A stretch of 64,000 bases of DNA from assembly GCF_902459465.1 (NCBI RefSeq), contig NC_047077.1, positions 1,550,001 to 1,614,000 of the forward strand, written 5' to 3'. Both the position numbers and the translations under genes were made by a program. Below are positions 23,001-30,317 of the stretch, one piece after another (within the stretch, counting starts at the first letter, position 1; each line of letters starts with the position of its first letter). The notes under the pieces are model-generated. The model was not told the origin of the DNA. It ran no database searches and was given only the letters and a program-made list of their open reading frames with translations. The DNA comes from Asterias rubens (Eukaryota > Echinodermata > Asteroidea > Forcipulatida > Asteriidae).

Positions 23001-25115
23001 TCGTCTGGCAAGTTTTCCAGCTGCGCACTGCGTTTCTGGAATTCCTTGCCAGACGAGCTGAGGGACACATCTGATCTATCAACGTTCAAACACAACCCCA
23101 AGACTCATTTGTTCAATTTGTCTGCTTGCTAGCATCTGGCGCCTTTGAATGGTGCCATTCCAGATACTGTGTGCCTAAAAAATTTTATGTTATTATTATT
23201 ATGTTGTATAAATGTTGTAAAGCACCAGTAACTGCGCAACTACAGTAAGCAAACAAAGAGGAAAGTGCCAAGTGCACCGAAACATCTATTAAATCTTTAT
23301 CCCAATGCAAATTTAACATCTATAAAATCTGTAAATTCGTTGCAGTACCCGCTGCCAAAATAAAACATTCTAGCTACCTCTAGCTACCTGGCAAAATGGC
23401 AGCTGCAAGCTGGTGGTCTAGTTGGTACCACATCTGCTCTAGAATTGCAATGGTCCTGGGTTTGAATCCCACCCAAGTAAATATAACTGTGGTTTTTTTT
23501 CACACTTGAGAAATTTGGAAAGTACCGAATATACTGTATATTCTGCTTATACACATCAGTGTAAAAGGTAACCCAACAATTTATAAATGAAAAAACAAAT
23601 AAACTAAAATAAAATTAAAACTGGTCAAAGATAGAATTATATGAAGAAGCTTTTTTGTTTACCTTTATCTATATCTTGACCTCCATTGATGATGTATTTA
23701 TCGCTGGATGATCTTTTTACCTGAAGCCACACTGGAGAAATCACCGTAAACTTCCCTCCAAATATCTTGGCAATGTCGTAACCACGATTATTCCACTGTA
23801 AATAGATAAAATAAGTTACTACAATTTTCTCATACATGTACTTCTCAACTTTACAGCTTTTCTCAAACTTTTGAGGTGAAATATAAAAAGCATGTCCAGA
23901 TGATGTCCAAGTTCCCAGCATGCTTTCCGAAATTATTACTTTATAAAGAAAAACACATACAAGTCCAACCAATATAAAAAAAACTCTGAAACTTCTGATC
24001 CCACATTAATATGCAAGTATTAATAAGGCTTTCTCCTTCAGTCTGTATCAGGGCTGGAATTTCACCTTTCAGGTTGCTGTGGGTCAAAAAAGGTCGATTC
24101 ATGTGATGCGCACTAAAAAATCAAACACAAGGCAGAATCTTTCAAAGAAAAGAAGAAATGTTCAGTTGAAAAGAATTTCCATTCTTTATAGTTTCACATC
24201 CAGAATATAGGCAATATAAAAAAACTTGAATTATTTGATGAACGTACCGGTGTCACATAGCCAAGCATTTCTCCTTTGAAGTTTCTTTCTTCCACTTTTC
24301 TTCGGCAGAAGTTGGCATTTTCATTCAAGATGTCCTTGGTTCGTGGGTTCTCTTGAATCAAACCACGCTCCTCAACAGTTTTGTCTGACAATTTTACATT
24401 TTTCTGTAAGTGACCAAATAAATAATAATAATAATATTGGAGTCTTACGGCACAAACAAGTTGCTCTTGAAAGGTGGTTCAACAAAAAGGACAGGCTTTG
24501 AAGTTTATGAATTATGACATCGAGAATGTAGCACTTTATAAATATAATTTAAGGCTTTACAAGGTGTTATGGTGCAATCAGCAGCCACTGCCAGAAACAC
24601 CTGTGCAAACCCCTTCTTTTAGTCTTAGCACCAAGTGTAAAGGCTCGATCACACTTGCCTTGATAACACGAATAAAATGAGAGCATTAACATTACAATGC
24701 ACACCCTCAACTGGCTGAACTGAATAAGCGGACAACTCAACCATTCTGACAACTCAACGATTGAGACAGCTCGACCATTCAGACAACTTGACTTTGAGAC
24801 AACTCGACTGATGGCCAAGTCAAGCCAACTTGAACGGTCAACCTCGTCCTCTGTTTCGGTGAATCAAATGGTGTGGTAGTTTTTTTTGTAAAAAAATAAT
24901 AATAATAATAATAGCTTGACCTTTTAGAAGATTTACTTTAATTTTATTTTACTCAGTACACATTTATGTGGGTTACGAAGGCAGGACATTACCTGGTTTT
25001 TGTCATTTTGTTTCTTGTCTTTATGTTTCGGCGGCCCTCCTCCGTAAACAACCGTGTACGTGCAAGACCAAATCGCCAACAAATCACACAACAAAAACAC
25101 GGTAAAATATTTCAT
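7903..25115 (-). CDS. CHID1: Chitinase domain-containing protein 1 (CHID1 / SI-CLP), complete, 12 coding exons
   Basis: Seen: exons (high to low) 25115-24993, 24403-24248, 23795-23663, 22445-22401, 21455-21349, 20543-20482, 19225-19133, 17180-17085, 16454-16299, 14526-14452, 9185-9143 and 8001-7903. All introns are GT-AG, phases agree at every junction, and the total is 1188 nt (395 residues plus TAA), close to the roughly 393 residues of human CHID1. The start is the ATG at 25115, before a hydrophobic signal peptide (about residues 1-24). Family landmarks are [27 protein letters not shown] (192-200), [18 protein letters not shown] and the C-terminal [15 protein letters not shown]. Known: CHID1 is a secreted/lysosomal GH18-fold protein that binds saccharides and, in vertebrates, stabilin-1. 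The GH18 DGxDxDxE motif is not conserved here, so a lectin-like role is inferred. A possible minus-strand AATAAA lies at 6506-6501. Introns contain many transposon relics. Confidence 0.95.
8200..8640 (+). repeat. SINE (family D) split by an hAT-like MITE
   Basis: Left part 8200-8252 (gggagaccgccaacaag, atagggctagat) continues after the insertion at 8554 as ttagttggtagagccctggc with B-box ctggttcaagtctcgctc. A second copy is at 18960-19090. Confidence 0.75.
8253..8545. mobile_element. hAT-like MITE with 8-bp target duplication
   Basis: TIRs of 36 bp (8253-8288, starting CATAGAGTTACATATAAGAA, and 8510-8545) differ at one position. Flanks 8245-8252 and 8546-8553 are both GGCTAGAT. An 8-bp duplication with CA...TG ends fits the hAT superfamily. 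No transposase; 293 bp, non-autonomous. Confidence 0.88.
8880..9110 (-). repeat. tRNA-like SINE (family C)
   Basis: Reverse strand: ggcatggttggcttgtgcgt, aaagcgctcacctctcacc, then B-box ccggttcgattcctggccgg and the tail region catatgt. It has a tRNA-like layout without a complete cloverleaf. Confidence 0.65.
9143..9185 (-). CDS. CHID1: CHID1 coding exon 11 (43-nt micro-exon)
   Basis: A 43-nt exon encoding [14 protein letters not shown]. It completes the Lys codon from exon 10 and ends in phase 0 (AAG|gtaaga). The YYPSLK motif corresponds to the vertebrate FYPTLK. Confidence 0.9.
9430..9620. mobile_element. Degenerate palindromic MITE (hairpin family 2 relative)
   Basis: Contains aggacgagtaacccgtccta, acttaggatgggtt and cctaagtttggacgag. 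Related to the elements at 37328, 32490, 52090 and 60850. Confidence 0.5.
10455..10765 (+). pseudogene. Penelope-like reverse transcriptase relic
   Basis: The plus frame reads [20 protein letters not shown] then [13 protein letters not shown], matching the PLE segment 'LNQQHPSIKFTM' before the catalytic domain, then decays. 10675-10760 resembles the downstream TDRYLH..S.HHPSIK region. Frameshifts and stops throughout. Confidence 0.6.
10830..11095 (+). pseudogene. LINE ORF tail relic (RGRP motif)
   Basis: The plus frame gives [20 protein letters not shown] sequence and [16 protein letters not shown], typical of the end of CR1/jockey-type non-LTR ORF2. Ends at a stop near 11090. Confidence 0.6.
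11160..11590 (-). pseudogene. LINE reverse transcriptase 3' relic, inverted
   Basis: The minus frame reads [20 protein letters not shown] (RT connection region 'K..ARNN.L.KL.G'), then a decayed 'alvys.aey..pvw' block and [13 protein letters not shown]. Same family as 11850-12640 but the opposite strand. Confidence 0.6.
11850..12640 (+). pseudogene. LINE reverse transcriptase 3' relic
   Basis: Frames joined by shifts give [54 protein letters not shown], then [17 protein letters not shown] and [10 protein letters not shown]. These are typical jockey/CR1-clade ORF2 C-terminal features (YLGV..D, pVW, C.C...Q...H). Several stops; dead. Confidence 0.75.
14452..14526 (-). CDS. CHID1: CHID1 coding exon 10
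   Basis: Encodes [20 protein letters not shown] then FDYKK, equivalent to the human region ending FFEYKK. Acceptor ctttcag|G, donor AAAAA|gtaagt. The following intron (9186-14451) contains the large inverted-arm composite. Confidence 0.92.
14594..15020. mobile_element. TTAA-flanked palindromic MITE
   Basis: TTAA at 14594-14597 and 15017-15020. The arms are inverted over almost the whole length (ggattcaggtac...gtacatatcc; aatgtccacagatttacatt against aatgtaaatctgtggacatt; gcatgtgaaatcc, aaccagttatg against cataactggtt). Foldback MITE, likely piggyBac-like. Confidence 0.82.
15300..15545. mobile_element. Inverted-end MITE (gggcccaattt family)
   Basis: Begins gggcccaatttcatag and ends acaaattgggccc, with an internal tttcatagcgctgcttat / tttcatagcgctgctaac duplication. 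Related degraded copies (agcataaa...tgctaagca, accagccaacattccataaa) are at 15630-15850, 19875-20065, 28515-29065, 41090-41265, 50240-50440 and 53080-53265. Confidence 0.65.
15546..15625 (+). repeat. SINE family A, partial
   Basis: ccctagaatggtaaaggtc then B-box atgggttcgaatccctcctg. The head (A-box) is missing. Confidence 0.6.
15860..16206. mobile_element. MITE family 1 copy
   Basis: taaaggcacgggataccatt ... gtgtccagtttctttaa with the family-1 interior (caaaataattgttaacataa, agcaacggagagctgttgat, tttgagaaagtaattt, caagactggtcaaag). The right TTAA is at 16203-16206. Confidence 0.75.
16299..16454 (-). CDS. CHID1: CHID1 coding exon 9
   Basis: Encodes [17 protein letters not shown] through [13 protein letters not shown] and ends at MIGPR with a split Arg codon (AG|G). 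Strongly CHID1-like. Confidence 0.95.
16515..16620 (+). repeat. SINE family B, partial
   Basis: gtttctgatcagcagagtgt, gggttctagtcgcggttgtg, acacttgtgtcc: the sense-orientation head of the repeat at 20755-21120. Confidence 0.6.
17085..17180 (-). CDS. CHID1: CHID1 coding exon 8
   Basis: Encodes [20 protein letters not shown] followed by [16 protein letters not shown] is the conserved GH18-fold strand. Donor TC|gtaagt; the split Ser codon is completed by exon 9. Confidence 0.95.
17319..17679. mobile_element. TTAA-flanked MITE (family 1 variant)
   Basis: TTAA at 17319-17322 and 17676-17679. The termini aggccattggacactttcgg and ccgaaagtgtccattgact are inverted. The interior shares ataacaaacctgtgaaaatt and tcaaaaaagtaaagc-type blocks with family 1. 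Confidence 0.78.
17881..17941. repeat. 19-bp inverted repeat
   Basis: Arms 17881-17899 (ttttgattggtccgaggtg) and 17923-17941 are exact reverse complements, spaced by 23 nt. Confidence 0.85.
18150..18600 (+). pseudogene. LINE 3' end relic
   Basis: Joined frames read [21 protein letters not shown] and [16 protein letters not shown], the usual end of a CR1/L2-type ORF2 (WN.LP). It is followed by an A-run and the 3' tail aaaggcgctatataaatacc then tattatta. Confidence 0.65.
18960..19090 (+). repeat. SINE family D
   Basis: tagggagactaactgataaa, catagggctggatggctcaa, B-box ttggggttcaagttctgctc. Same family as 8200-8640. Confidence 0.65.
19133..19225 (-). CDS. CHID1: CHID1 coding exon 7
   Basis: Encodes a helix and the strand [12 protein letters not shown]. 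Begins with one base completing Met and ends with two bases (AG|) of a Ser codon. Confidence 0.93.
19300..19720 (-). pseudogene. LINE 3' end relic, inverted
   Basis: The minus frame reads [40 protein letters not shown] then LKTHLF, the FK..LKTHLF end of a non-LTR ORF2. The (TAATAA)-like tract near 19300 is the 3' tail. 57505-57620 may be a related fragment. Confidence 0.6.
20140..20430. repeat. Dispersed repeat with partner at 61640-61800
   Basis: Shares gcaggacagttc, ttcagaactgagaagtctcc, tactccgc.gtagtag and aaagaacataa-type blocks with 61640-61800. Preceded by tgccgatgacaagagcaagc and gtcgaaacgttaagacc, a Penelope-type 3' motif. Confidence 0.6.
20482..20543 (-). CDS. CHID1: CHID1 coding exon 6 (degenerate GH18 active-site motif)
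   Basis: Encodes [20 protein letters not shown] plus two bases of a Met codon. This is the position of the GH18 catalytic strand. DGxDxDxE is replaced by DGVVLEVW, so the proton-donor Glu position is Trp, as recalled for vertebrate CHID1. Confidence 0.94.
20755..21120 (-). repeat. SINE-like repeat (family B), near full length
   Basis: (ata)n, tttttatatagcgcttttca, cacccggagggcg, ccatttacccctgggtggag, acaagtgtcacgaccgggat, tcgaacccacactctgctga, cttatccgctcggcca. The reverse strand gives a tRNA-like B-box (GGTTCGAATCCCGGTC). Confidence 0.75.
21349..21455 (-). CDS. CHID1: CHID1 coding exon 5
   Basis: Encodes [13 protein letters not shown] and a helical segment ending ISAFYK. Completes a Tyr codon from exon 4 and ends in phase 0 (AAG|gtgtgg). 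Confidence 0.94.
21656..22016. mobile_element. MITE family 1, best-preserved copy
   Basis: TTAA at 21656-21659 and 22013-22016. The termini aggcactggacactattag and gtgtccagtgcct are inverted; 361 bp with the full family interior. Useful as family reference. Confidence 0.85.
22401..22445 (-). CDS. CHID1: CHID1 coding exon 4 (45-nt micro-exon)
   Basis: A 45-nt exon encoding [15 protein letters not shown] plus the first base of a Tyr codon. Assigned because its phases (2 nt in, 1 nt out) join exons 3 and 5 exactly and it fills the place of the human segment between the VDQG and PRLLF motifs. Confidence 0.88.
22590..22790 (+). repeat. SINE family B
   Basis: tttgggtttgactcccggtc, atgacacttatgtccttgag, cttctcttcacctaggtgtt. 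Sense copy of the 20755-21120 type. Confidence 0.65.
22815..23215 (+). pseudogene. LINE ORF2 C-terminal relic
   Basis: [54 protein letters not shown], then after a frameshift [24 protein letters not shown] and [11 protein letters not shown] classic CR1/jockey-type 3' end, followed by a (TTATTA)n tail. Broken by frameshifts. Confidence 0.8.
23330..23560 (+). repeat. SINE family A
   Basis: ggtggtctagttggtaccac, gggtttgaatcccaccca, T-run, acacatcagtgt. Confidence 0.75.
23663..23795 (-). CDS. CHID1: CHID1 coding exon 3
   Basis: Begins in phase 0 with WNNRGYD and continues through [11 protein letters not shown], a signature of CHID1. Ends in phase 1 (AAA G|gtaaac), so the next exon completes a Glu codon. 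Confidence 0.95.
24248..24403 (-). CDS. CHID1: CHID1 coding exon 2
   Basis: Residues 42-93, phase 0 at both ends. Contains the CHID1 landmarks ERGL and GYVTP, where the GH18-like barrel begins. The acceptor is cttacag|AAA and the donor CCG|gtacgt. Confidence 0.93.
24425..24620. repeat. Family-B-related repeat
   Basis: (ata)n, caaggtgttatggtgcaatc and agcagccactgccagaaaca correspond to 5330-5380 (aaggtgctaaggcgcatac, agcagccacagccaggaaca). Confidence 0.55.
24715..24835. repeat. 17-bp minisatellite (gacaactcgacggttcg type)
   Basis: Six to seven degenerate copies of a gacaactc-aac-att unit. The same family occurs at 34095-34245 and, inverted, at 35405-35500. Confidence 0.75.
24993..25115 (-). 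CDS. CHID1: CHID1 coding exon 1 (signal peptide)
   Basis: Encodes residues 1-41, from ATG at 25115 to a phase-0 donor (CAG|gtaatg). A hydrophobic leader (residues 4-20) is followed by a charged Lys/Asp/Asn-rich linker, as expected for a signal peptide plus a short unstructured segment. Confidence 0.92.
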
Positions 25116-25420
25116 CTCTGCTGCACAAAATATCCATATACTTTGCTCTGACGAAACATTAATATTACTAGCAGGAAGTAATCCTGCTATTTACTTGAAC
25201 CCTGCGATCTGAAAAGGGTGTTTGACAAACAACAACATTCTGCTAACATAAGAGAACGTAATTTTTTGAACTATCATGGGCGCCGCCATCTTTGTGAAAT
25301 AGCCACGCCCACATTCTACCCACGTGACATTGGTTAAGTCGCAATCCTGCTGCCGGCCGGCAACGCGGCTAACTTGCATTATTTACAATTTCTGACCAAT
25401 AGGAGTACAGTGAGCTGACA
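25116..25420 (-). promoter_or_regulatory. Putative CHID1 5' flank with YY1-like site
   Basis: Immediately upstream of the CHID1 ATG. At 25282-25293 the plus strand reads GCCGCCATCTTT, which on the gene strand is AAAGATGGCGGC, matching the YY1 core found in many broadly expressed promoters. A CCAAT element on the gene strand lies near 25330. No TATA box was seen. The transcription start is not determinable from sequence. Confidence 0.4.
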
Positions 25421-25559
25421 CCACGCAAAAAAAAATTATTGCCATATCGCGCACGTGTGTAAAACAAACACAATCAACAAAATTAACACAATCCAGCACA
25501 TTATTTGCAGATAGGGCACGCTTTTGCTCTCAGCAGATTCAGCTGACAATTCGGCAATT

Positions 25560-25730
25560 TGGCAGCAGAGCCACGTAAAATGGAAGAAAAAACACCCTTG
25601 TCACATCACACACGAAGAGTGTGATTTCAAACGGTTTATTTCGGGACCCCATATATCAAAAATTGAGGGAGAAATAAACTCCACTCGGTAATGTAATGAA
25701 AGACTTCTTGAATCGGAGCGCACTCATTCT
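25560..25730. mobile_element. MITE family 1 fragment
   Basis: cacccttgtcacatcacaca, cgggaccccatatat, gagggagaaataaactc resemble the interior of family 1. No ends recognised. Confidence 0.45.
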
Positions 25731-25954
25731 TCGCTACGATGGGTAAGAAGGCGCAAGCACTCAAAGAGAAACTTCTGTAATGGTTATTACTAATATTATT
25801 AATTATTAATATCATTCTTAATCATGTGTTTAATGATAAGTTATAATTAATCACTATCTTTGTGATGCAATGCATTCATGTAGAAAATAAATGTCATTAT
25901 ATCCATTACCGTTTTACATAAAATGACATATTATTGCTGGGCAAATATTGTCCT

Positions 25955-26155
25955 GGGCAGGCCCGCCCAGCACAGCACCTCATACATAATAATACCTACA
26001 GGTTCATTATGCCTGTGCCCAGCACTGCCCGTAACACCTTTACCGGGGCATATTCACATGGTTTTACCAAACTCCCCCCCCCCCCCTTTGTCACTGGTCC
26101 GTGCACCCTGATGCCAGACCCCCACCTCCCCCCCCCCCCCCCCTTTGCCGAGTTG
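25955..26155. repeat. C-homopolymer-rich segment
   Basis: Three C-runs of 10-16 nt in a CA-rich context (26074, 26130). Proline-rich frames here are artefacts of poly-C. Confidence 0.7.
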
Positions 26156-26394
26156 AATGAAATCTTATGAAAATTATTATTTCATCATCGAGTAGGCCTA
26201 CAAACTAATTGATAGTCAAATTTATCCAAGGATCAAACAAAAACAATCAGTGAACAAAGACATTGGTACACATTTCACAATTGTACCAAGGAAATGGGCA
26301 AGCATCTTTGGTGTGAGTCAAACCTATAGGCCTACATGTGTTCATTGAGGAAGTTTTCAAAACCAACACTTCTGTTATTTTCCAAAGACCAGCC

Positions 26395-26480
26395 GAGTAT
26401 ATGCAAACAAAAAAACAAACACACAAACCAAACGTCCCAACAAACAAACAAATAAACATACAAACAAACACTTAGTTAAA
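26395..26480. repeat. (AAAC)n microsatellite
   Basis: Imperfect caaacaaacaaa tract. Confidence 0.8.
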
Positions 26481-26635
26481 ATTTACAATCACCATCGCTA
26501 TAACACATCAACTCCGTAGTAGTGCAAAATGAACAACAATAATCACAATAACTGGTATTGTTTAATTTCATTAAACCTTTTATTTGCAAAATATTTCTCT
26601 ACAGCCAAATTACTTTACAGCATTTCTTAATGTAC

Positions 26636-26995
26636 TTCAAAGGATTGGTTGAGCTAACTAAACACTTGCAGACAGTGTTCATTTCAATTTCATCTTTTGG
26701 GTGATCAACCAAATAAATGGAAATAACTAACCTGTAAAAGTTTGGGCATAATCCAGTGTCATTCAGGATAAAAAGTTGACAAAACATGCACAATTTCCAG
26801 CATGTAAACTTATTTTAATTTGTTTGTTACTAACAATGCACTTTTTTCTGGGTTTTTAAAAATAGATTTTCATATATATTTTTCATAAAAAAGAGGTTCT
26901 AGTACATATCGACTTAATTATCAGTAAGCTTTTTTACTAAAATGAAACAACGTTTTGTATTCCTACCAATCCTGTATAAAACCTTTAAATTATGA
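26636..26995. mobile_element. MITE-like element (family 3)
   Basis: Ends tcaaaggattggttgagc and accaatcctgtataaaacct-ttaaa are inverted relatives. The interior has gcagacagtgttcat, gtgatcaacca and taacctgtaaaagtttggg. A second copy is at about 59030-59325. Confidence 0.65.
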
Positions 26996-27079
26996 GAGTG
27001 ATTGGTTCAAAAAATAAAATAAAGTCATTAATGTTAATACATGTACACATAAATTTCCGTTGAACAATTGTTTTTGTTT

Positions 27080-27160
27080 TACAAAAGCAAGATTTGAACC
27101 TGCAACCTCCGCATTAAAGTACTGGCGCTCTACCAACTGAGCTTTTAGCCCGAATGTTGG
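27080..27160 (-). repeat. tRNA-like fragment (SINE head or tRNA pseudogene)
   Basis: The reverse strand has an A-box (AGCTCAGTTGGTAGAGCG) and an intact B-box (GGTTCAAATC), but the anticodon stem does not pair, so it is not called as a tRNA gene. Confidence 0.6.
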
Positions 27161-27959
27161 TGGTCTCCTTATTTTGTTTCAGGGTGCCAGGCATCTGTAC
27201 AACCTGTAACTGTAAGTGCTGAATATAGACTGTGCAAGTCTCGCGCGCACCGGAGCGAGAAAACACGACAACTGAAGAACTTTATTTTTTTATGAATCAG
27301 GTCTTTGCTTTAATTTATTCTAAATGCCGAATCTGAACAACAAAAATACCATATAAAGCTTGTTTAAATTAGTTTTAGCTTTTTAAACAAATACTCAATT
27401 ATCGGTTAAAGTCTATGTATAGACAAAAGAAAAACTCTGGGACAAGGATGTTTGTTTGATCTTAAACTTTTGGAAACCCCTTTTGTAAATCTACGCCCTA
27501 ATGTGAAACTACTCAAAGCTGGTTTAAATGCGGACTCACGATGGTCGCAAGGGCGTTAGATAAACGCGTGACGCAGTTTAAAGAGGAAGCCGACGCTTAA
27601 ACGACCAATAAAAAGGCTTTTCACCCCGCGCGACCAAAACAAGCATCTGCGTAAGTTTCAAGATTGGAGATTGGCACAAATTCTTAATTTTTACCAAGTA
27701 ACATGACCTGAGGTCAAGTTTAAATATCGGTTTTTCTTCGTTATTATGTTGACTTTATTTTTACTTTTATATATGATGTTAATTAGTATTACATTTTTAC
27801 CAACATATGTCATTTTTATGGTCATAAACTAAATTAAACTAAAGTAATGGACGAAACAAAATCTCCCCAACGTAAAACTCCGTAAGGTTGGGACCACAAT
27901 GGTCCCAGAAGTTCAAATCTGCGCGTGTTTTGCACAGTCTATAGCCAGGGATCACAACA

Positions 27960-28290
27960 AGGAGCAAGTTCGAGTGCGCACATTTAGTCTACAAGTGGTC
28001 GACCACAGACTAGCAACGCACATGCGCAGTGATGCACTCACTCGAACGATTCATTTGGAAGTCTAGTCAACCTTCCGTCTTTTCGCGTTAGTGTCACTGG
28101 TTCCCCTCTGCGCTTTACACATGTTAGAATTGAACATGCTGTTGGGACCAGTGAAGAAACCATGGGCTCCAGGCTGGGTCCAAATGGTCGACCACAGTAG
28201 TCAACCAATGGTCGACCAGCCTGGGTTCTAGTGCAAATGGTCAACCTTTAGTTAAACCATTGTGCACACTCGAACTTGCTCCAAGTTTAC
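27960..28290. repeat. Foldback sequence with gtcgacca repeats
   Basis: ggagcaagttcgagtgcgca at 27960 is mirrored by gtgcacactcgaacttgctc near 28270. Internal ggtcgaccac copies are at 27998, 28187 and 28210. Confidence 0.65.
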
Positions 28291-28299
28291 CATACAACC

Positions 28300-29070
28300 T
28301 GGGAACTGGTACCCAAAAAGTGATGTGGTGAAATCTGCAGCCAACCATGCCAAAAATGTTTAAGGATAAGTACAATGAATTCTTTTACGTGCATGACACA
28401 ACAAGTAGGACCATCATGTCTGAAGAACGAAGCAATTGTGATTTATTGTCTTGCTCAAGGACACAAGTGTCATGACCAGGTATCCAACCCACACTCTAAT
28501 AGCAACAGCTTGCAATAGGACCCAAATTTCATAAAGCCTTTAAGCAAAAACCTACTAAGCACAGGAATATCTGGCTTGGCAAAAACAGGTTACCAGCCAA
28601 CATTCCATAAAGTTTACTTGTTGTGGCTAGTGCCCCATTAATTTTTTCTTAACAAAGACAATTTTTTTAAAGCAGTAATTTCTGGCAAAACTCTGCGTTT
28701 GGATCACCATTCTTAGCTTACATGGCAAGCACCAACTCTTCGCTAGCTGTGTAAGTTTAGAATGCCTACTGATGTGGAGTACACATACACACAAGCCAAA
28801 AATCCCTGCTAACTTGTGACGATTGATGTAAGTGTGGACTTCCCTGCATCTGTCAGAACAGATTCTCTGCTTATAAGTAAGCAGAGCCATGAGTTTGGAC
28901 CAAAGGCCAAAGTTCATAAAACTGTTTGGCAGAGTACTGCTTGACAAATGTCTTTGCTGAGCAAACATAAACAAGGGCACCAGCCACAACAATGTGAACT
29001 GACGGTAACCTGTTTCTACTACTAGTTTGTGCTTAGCAAGTTGTTGTGCTTACAGGCTTTAAGTAATTGG
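28300..29070. repeat. Family-B SINE and gggcccaattt-type MITE fragments
   Basis: 28340-28520 is a family-B SINE (tgctcaaggacacaagtgtc). 28515-28690 and 28860-29070 carry cataaagcc...agcaaa and accagccaacattccataaa blocks, ending ttgggccc. Confidence 0.6.
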
Positions 29071-29978
29071 GCCCAGGACTTGAGTGCATTACATGAAGAC
29101 TGCTCAGCCACGACACTTGACTATCAGTTACACCATATTCTACATAACTAATAATTTAGAAACAAACATGTCTTATTGAGTATGTATGAAGCAGCAATTT
29201 TTCAAATAATTGCTTCTCAGACAAAAATATTTATAGAACAATGTTGCTGGTCTCCCTATTTTTTCAGGTGTGTCAGTCAGAATCCATTGAACCTGCAGTC
29301 AGACCTGGAACTTCATCTTTGAGAAGGCAAGGCCATTTTCATTTTGCAAAGGGCACTTCCATTGCAAAAGCTTTGAGCAGTTTGAACTCAAACCAAAAAC
29401 CATTCATCTTTAAACTCCTTAAATTTAGAGTTACATTTAAACCAAAAATATATACATTGTATTGTATAATATATGTTCACACAGCTTACATTATATGAAG
29501 CTAAAACAACCTATATCAGAATTTCTGTAAAATTCATGGAGTTATAGTAAAATTTACACTATGAAATAATTATACAACATTACACCATTTATTTAAACAG
29601 AAATGCTTTGAATCTATACTTTACAAATAAAGTAATTAATTATTCTTTGTTATTTGTTTTGCATCTTTCAAAGCAAGATCATAACGTACTTTAAAAGTCT
29701 GATATCATGGGTGTTTCTTCTTTCATTGTTCTCAGATTGCAACTTCGATGAGCAATTGAGTACAAATTTGCTTTCATGGCTCTGCTTAACGTAAGCAAAG
29801 AATCAGCGCTTACGGAAGCAGGGAATTCTCACTTACACACATACGTCATTAGTCAAGCGTATTTCATGGGTAAGCAGGTAATTTTGGCTTGCACGTGTGC
29901 GTACTCAATGTTAACAGGCATTCTTTGCTTACATAACTAGCACAGGAATTCCGTGCTTGCAAAGTATGTCCCATCCTT
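29071..29978. other. Intergenic and probable 3' UTR of the TIR-Death gene
   Basis: AT-rich. The minus-strand AATAAA at 29593-29588 would give a roughly 390-nt 3' UTR. 29760-29960 holds a degraded repeat (gcttaacgtaagcaaag). No other coding signal. Confidence 0.45.
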
Positions 29979-30317
29979 CTATAACAACTCGGCTGCATCC
30001 GGCCTATGTATTTCATTCAAAACTTGCCTCAACCTTTTTCGAATTTTATCCTTGCTTCTCTGTCCCGCAATCTCCTTCTGGAAGAAACACTCAAGGATTT
30101 TGGCAGTGGGGCTCTTCTCTTGATTCAATCCCGAATTTGAGCTGAATCCAACATTAGTTGCCAATCTCCGCCAGTCATTCTCCAAGGCATCAGGAGCGTC
30201 GAGGCGGACACAGAGCTCGCTGAAGCATTGAGTTGTCATGATCTGAGCTGCAGAGGTTCCAGGTTGGAGTTCAGGCCTCATTCTACGGTAGATGGCATCC
30301 ATACTCTCATCTTTTGG
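29979..30317 (-). CDS. TIR-Death adaptor, coding exon 2 (Death domain and stop)
   Basis: Residues 386-497. Begins PKDESMDAIYRRMRPELQPG, carries the Death-domain helices, and ends HRPDAAELL before the stop at 29981-29979. Acceptor aatctttcag|CCA. Confidence 0.82.
   Translation of the reverse strand, partial: PKDESMDAIYRRMRPELQPGTSAAQIMTTQCFSELCVRLDAPDALENDWRRLATNVGFSSNSGLNQEKSPTAKILECFFQKEIAGQRSKDKIRKRLRQVLNEIHRPDAAELL

Noticed and set aside
27080-27160. tRNA gene on the minus strand
   Set aside because: A- and B-boxes are good but the anticodon stem does not pair and the acceptor arms do not match; pseudogene or SINE head.
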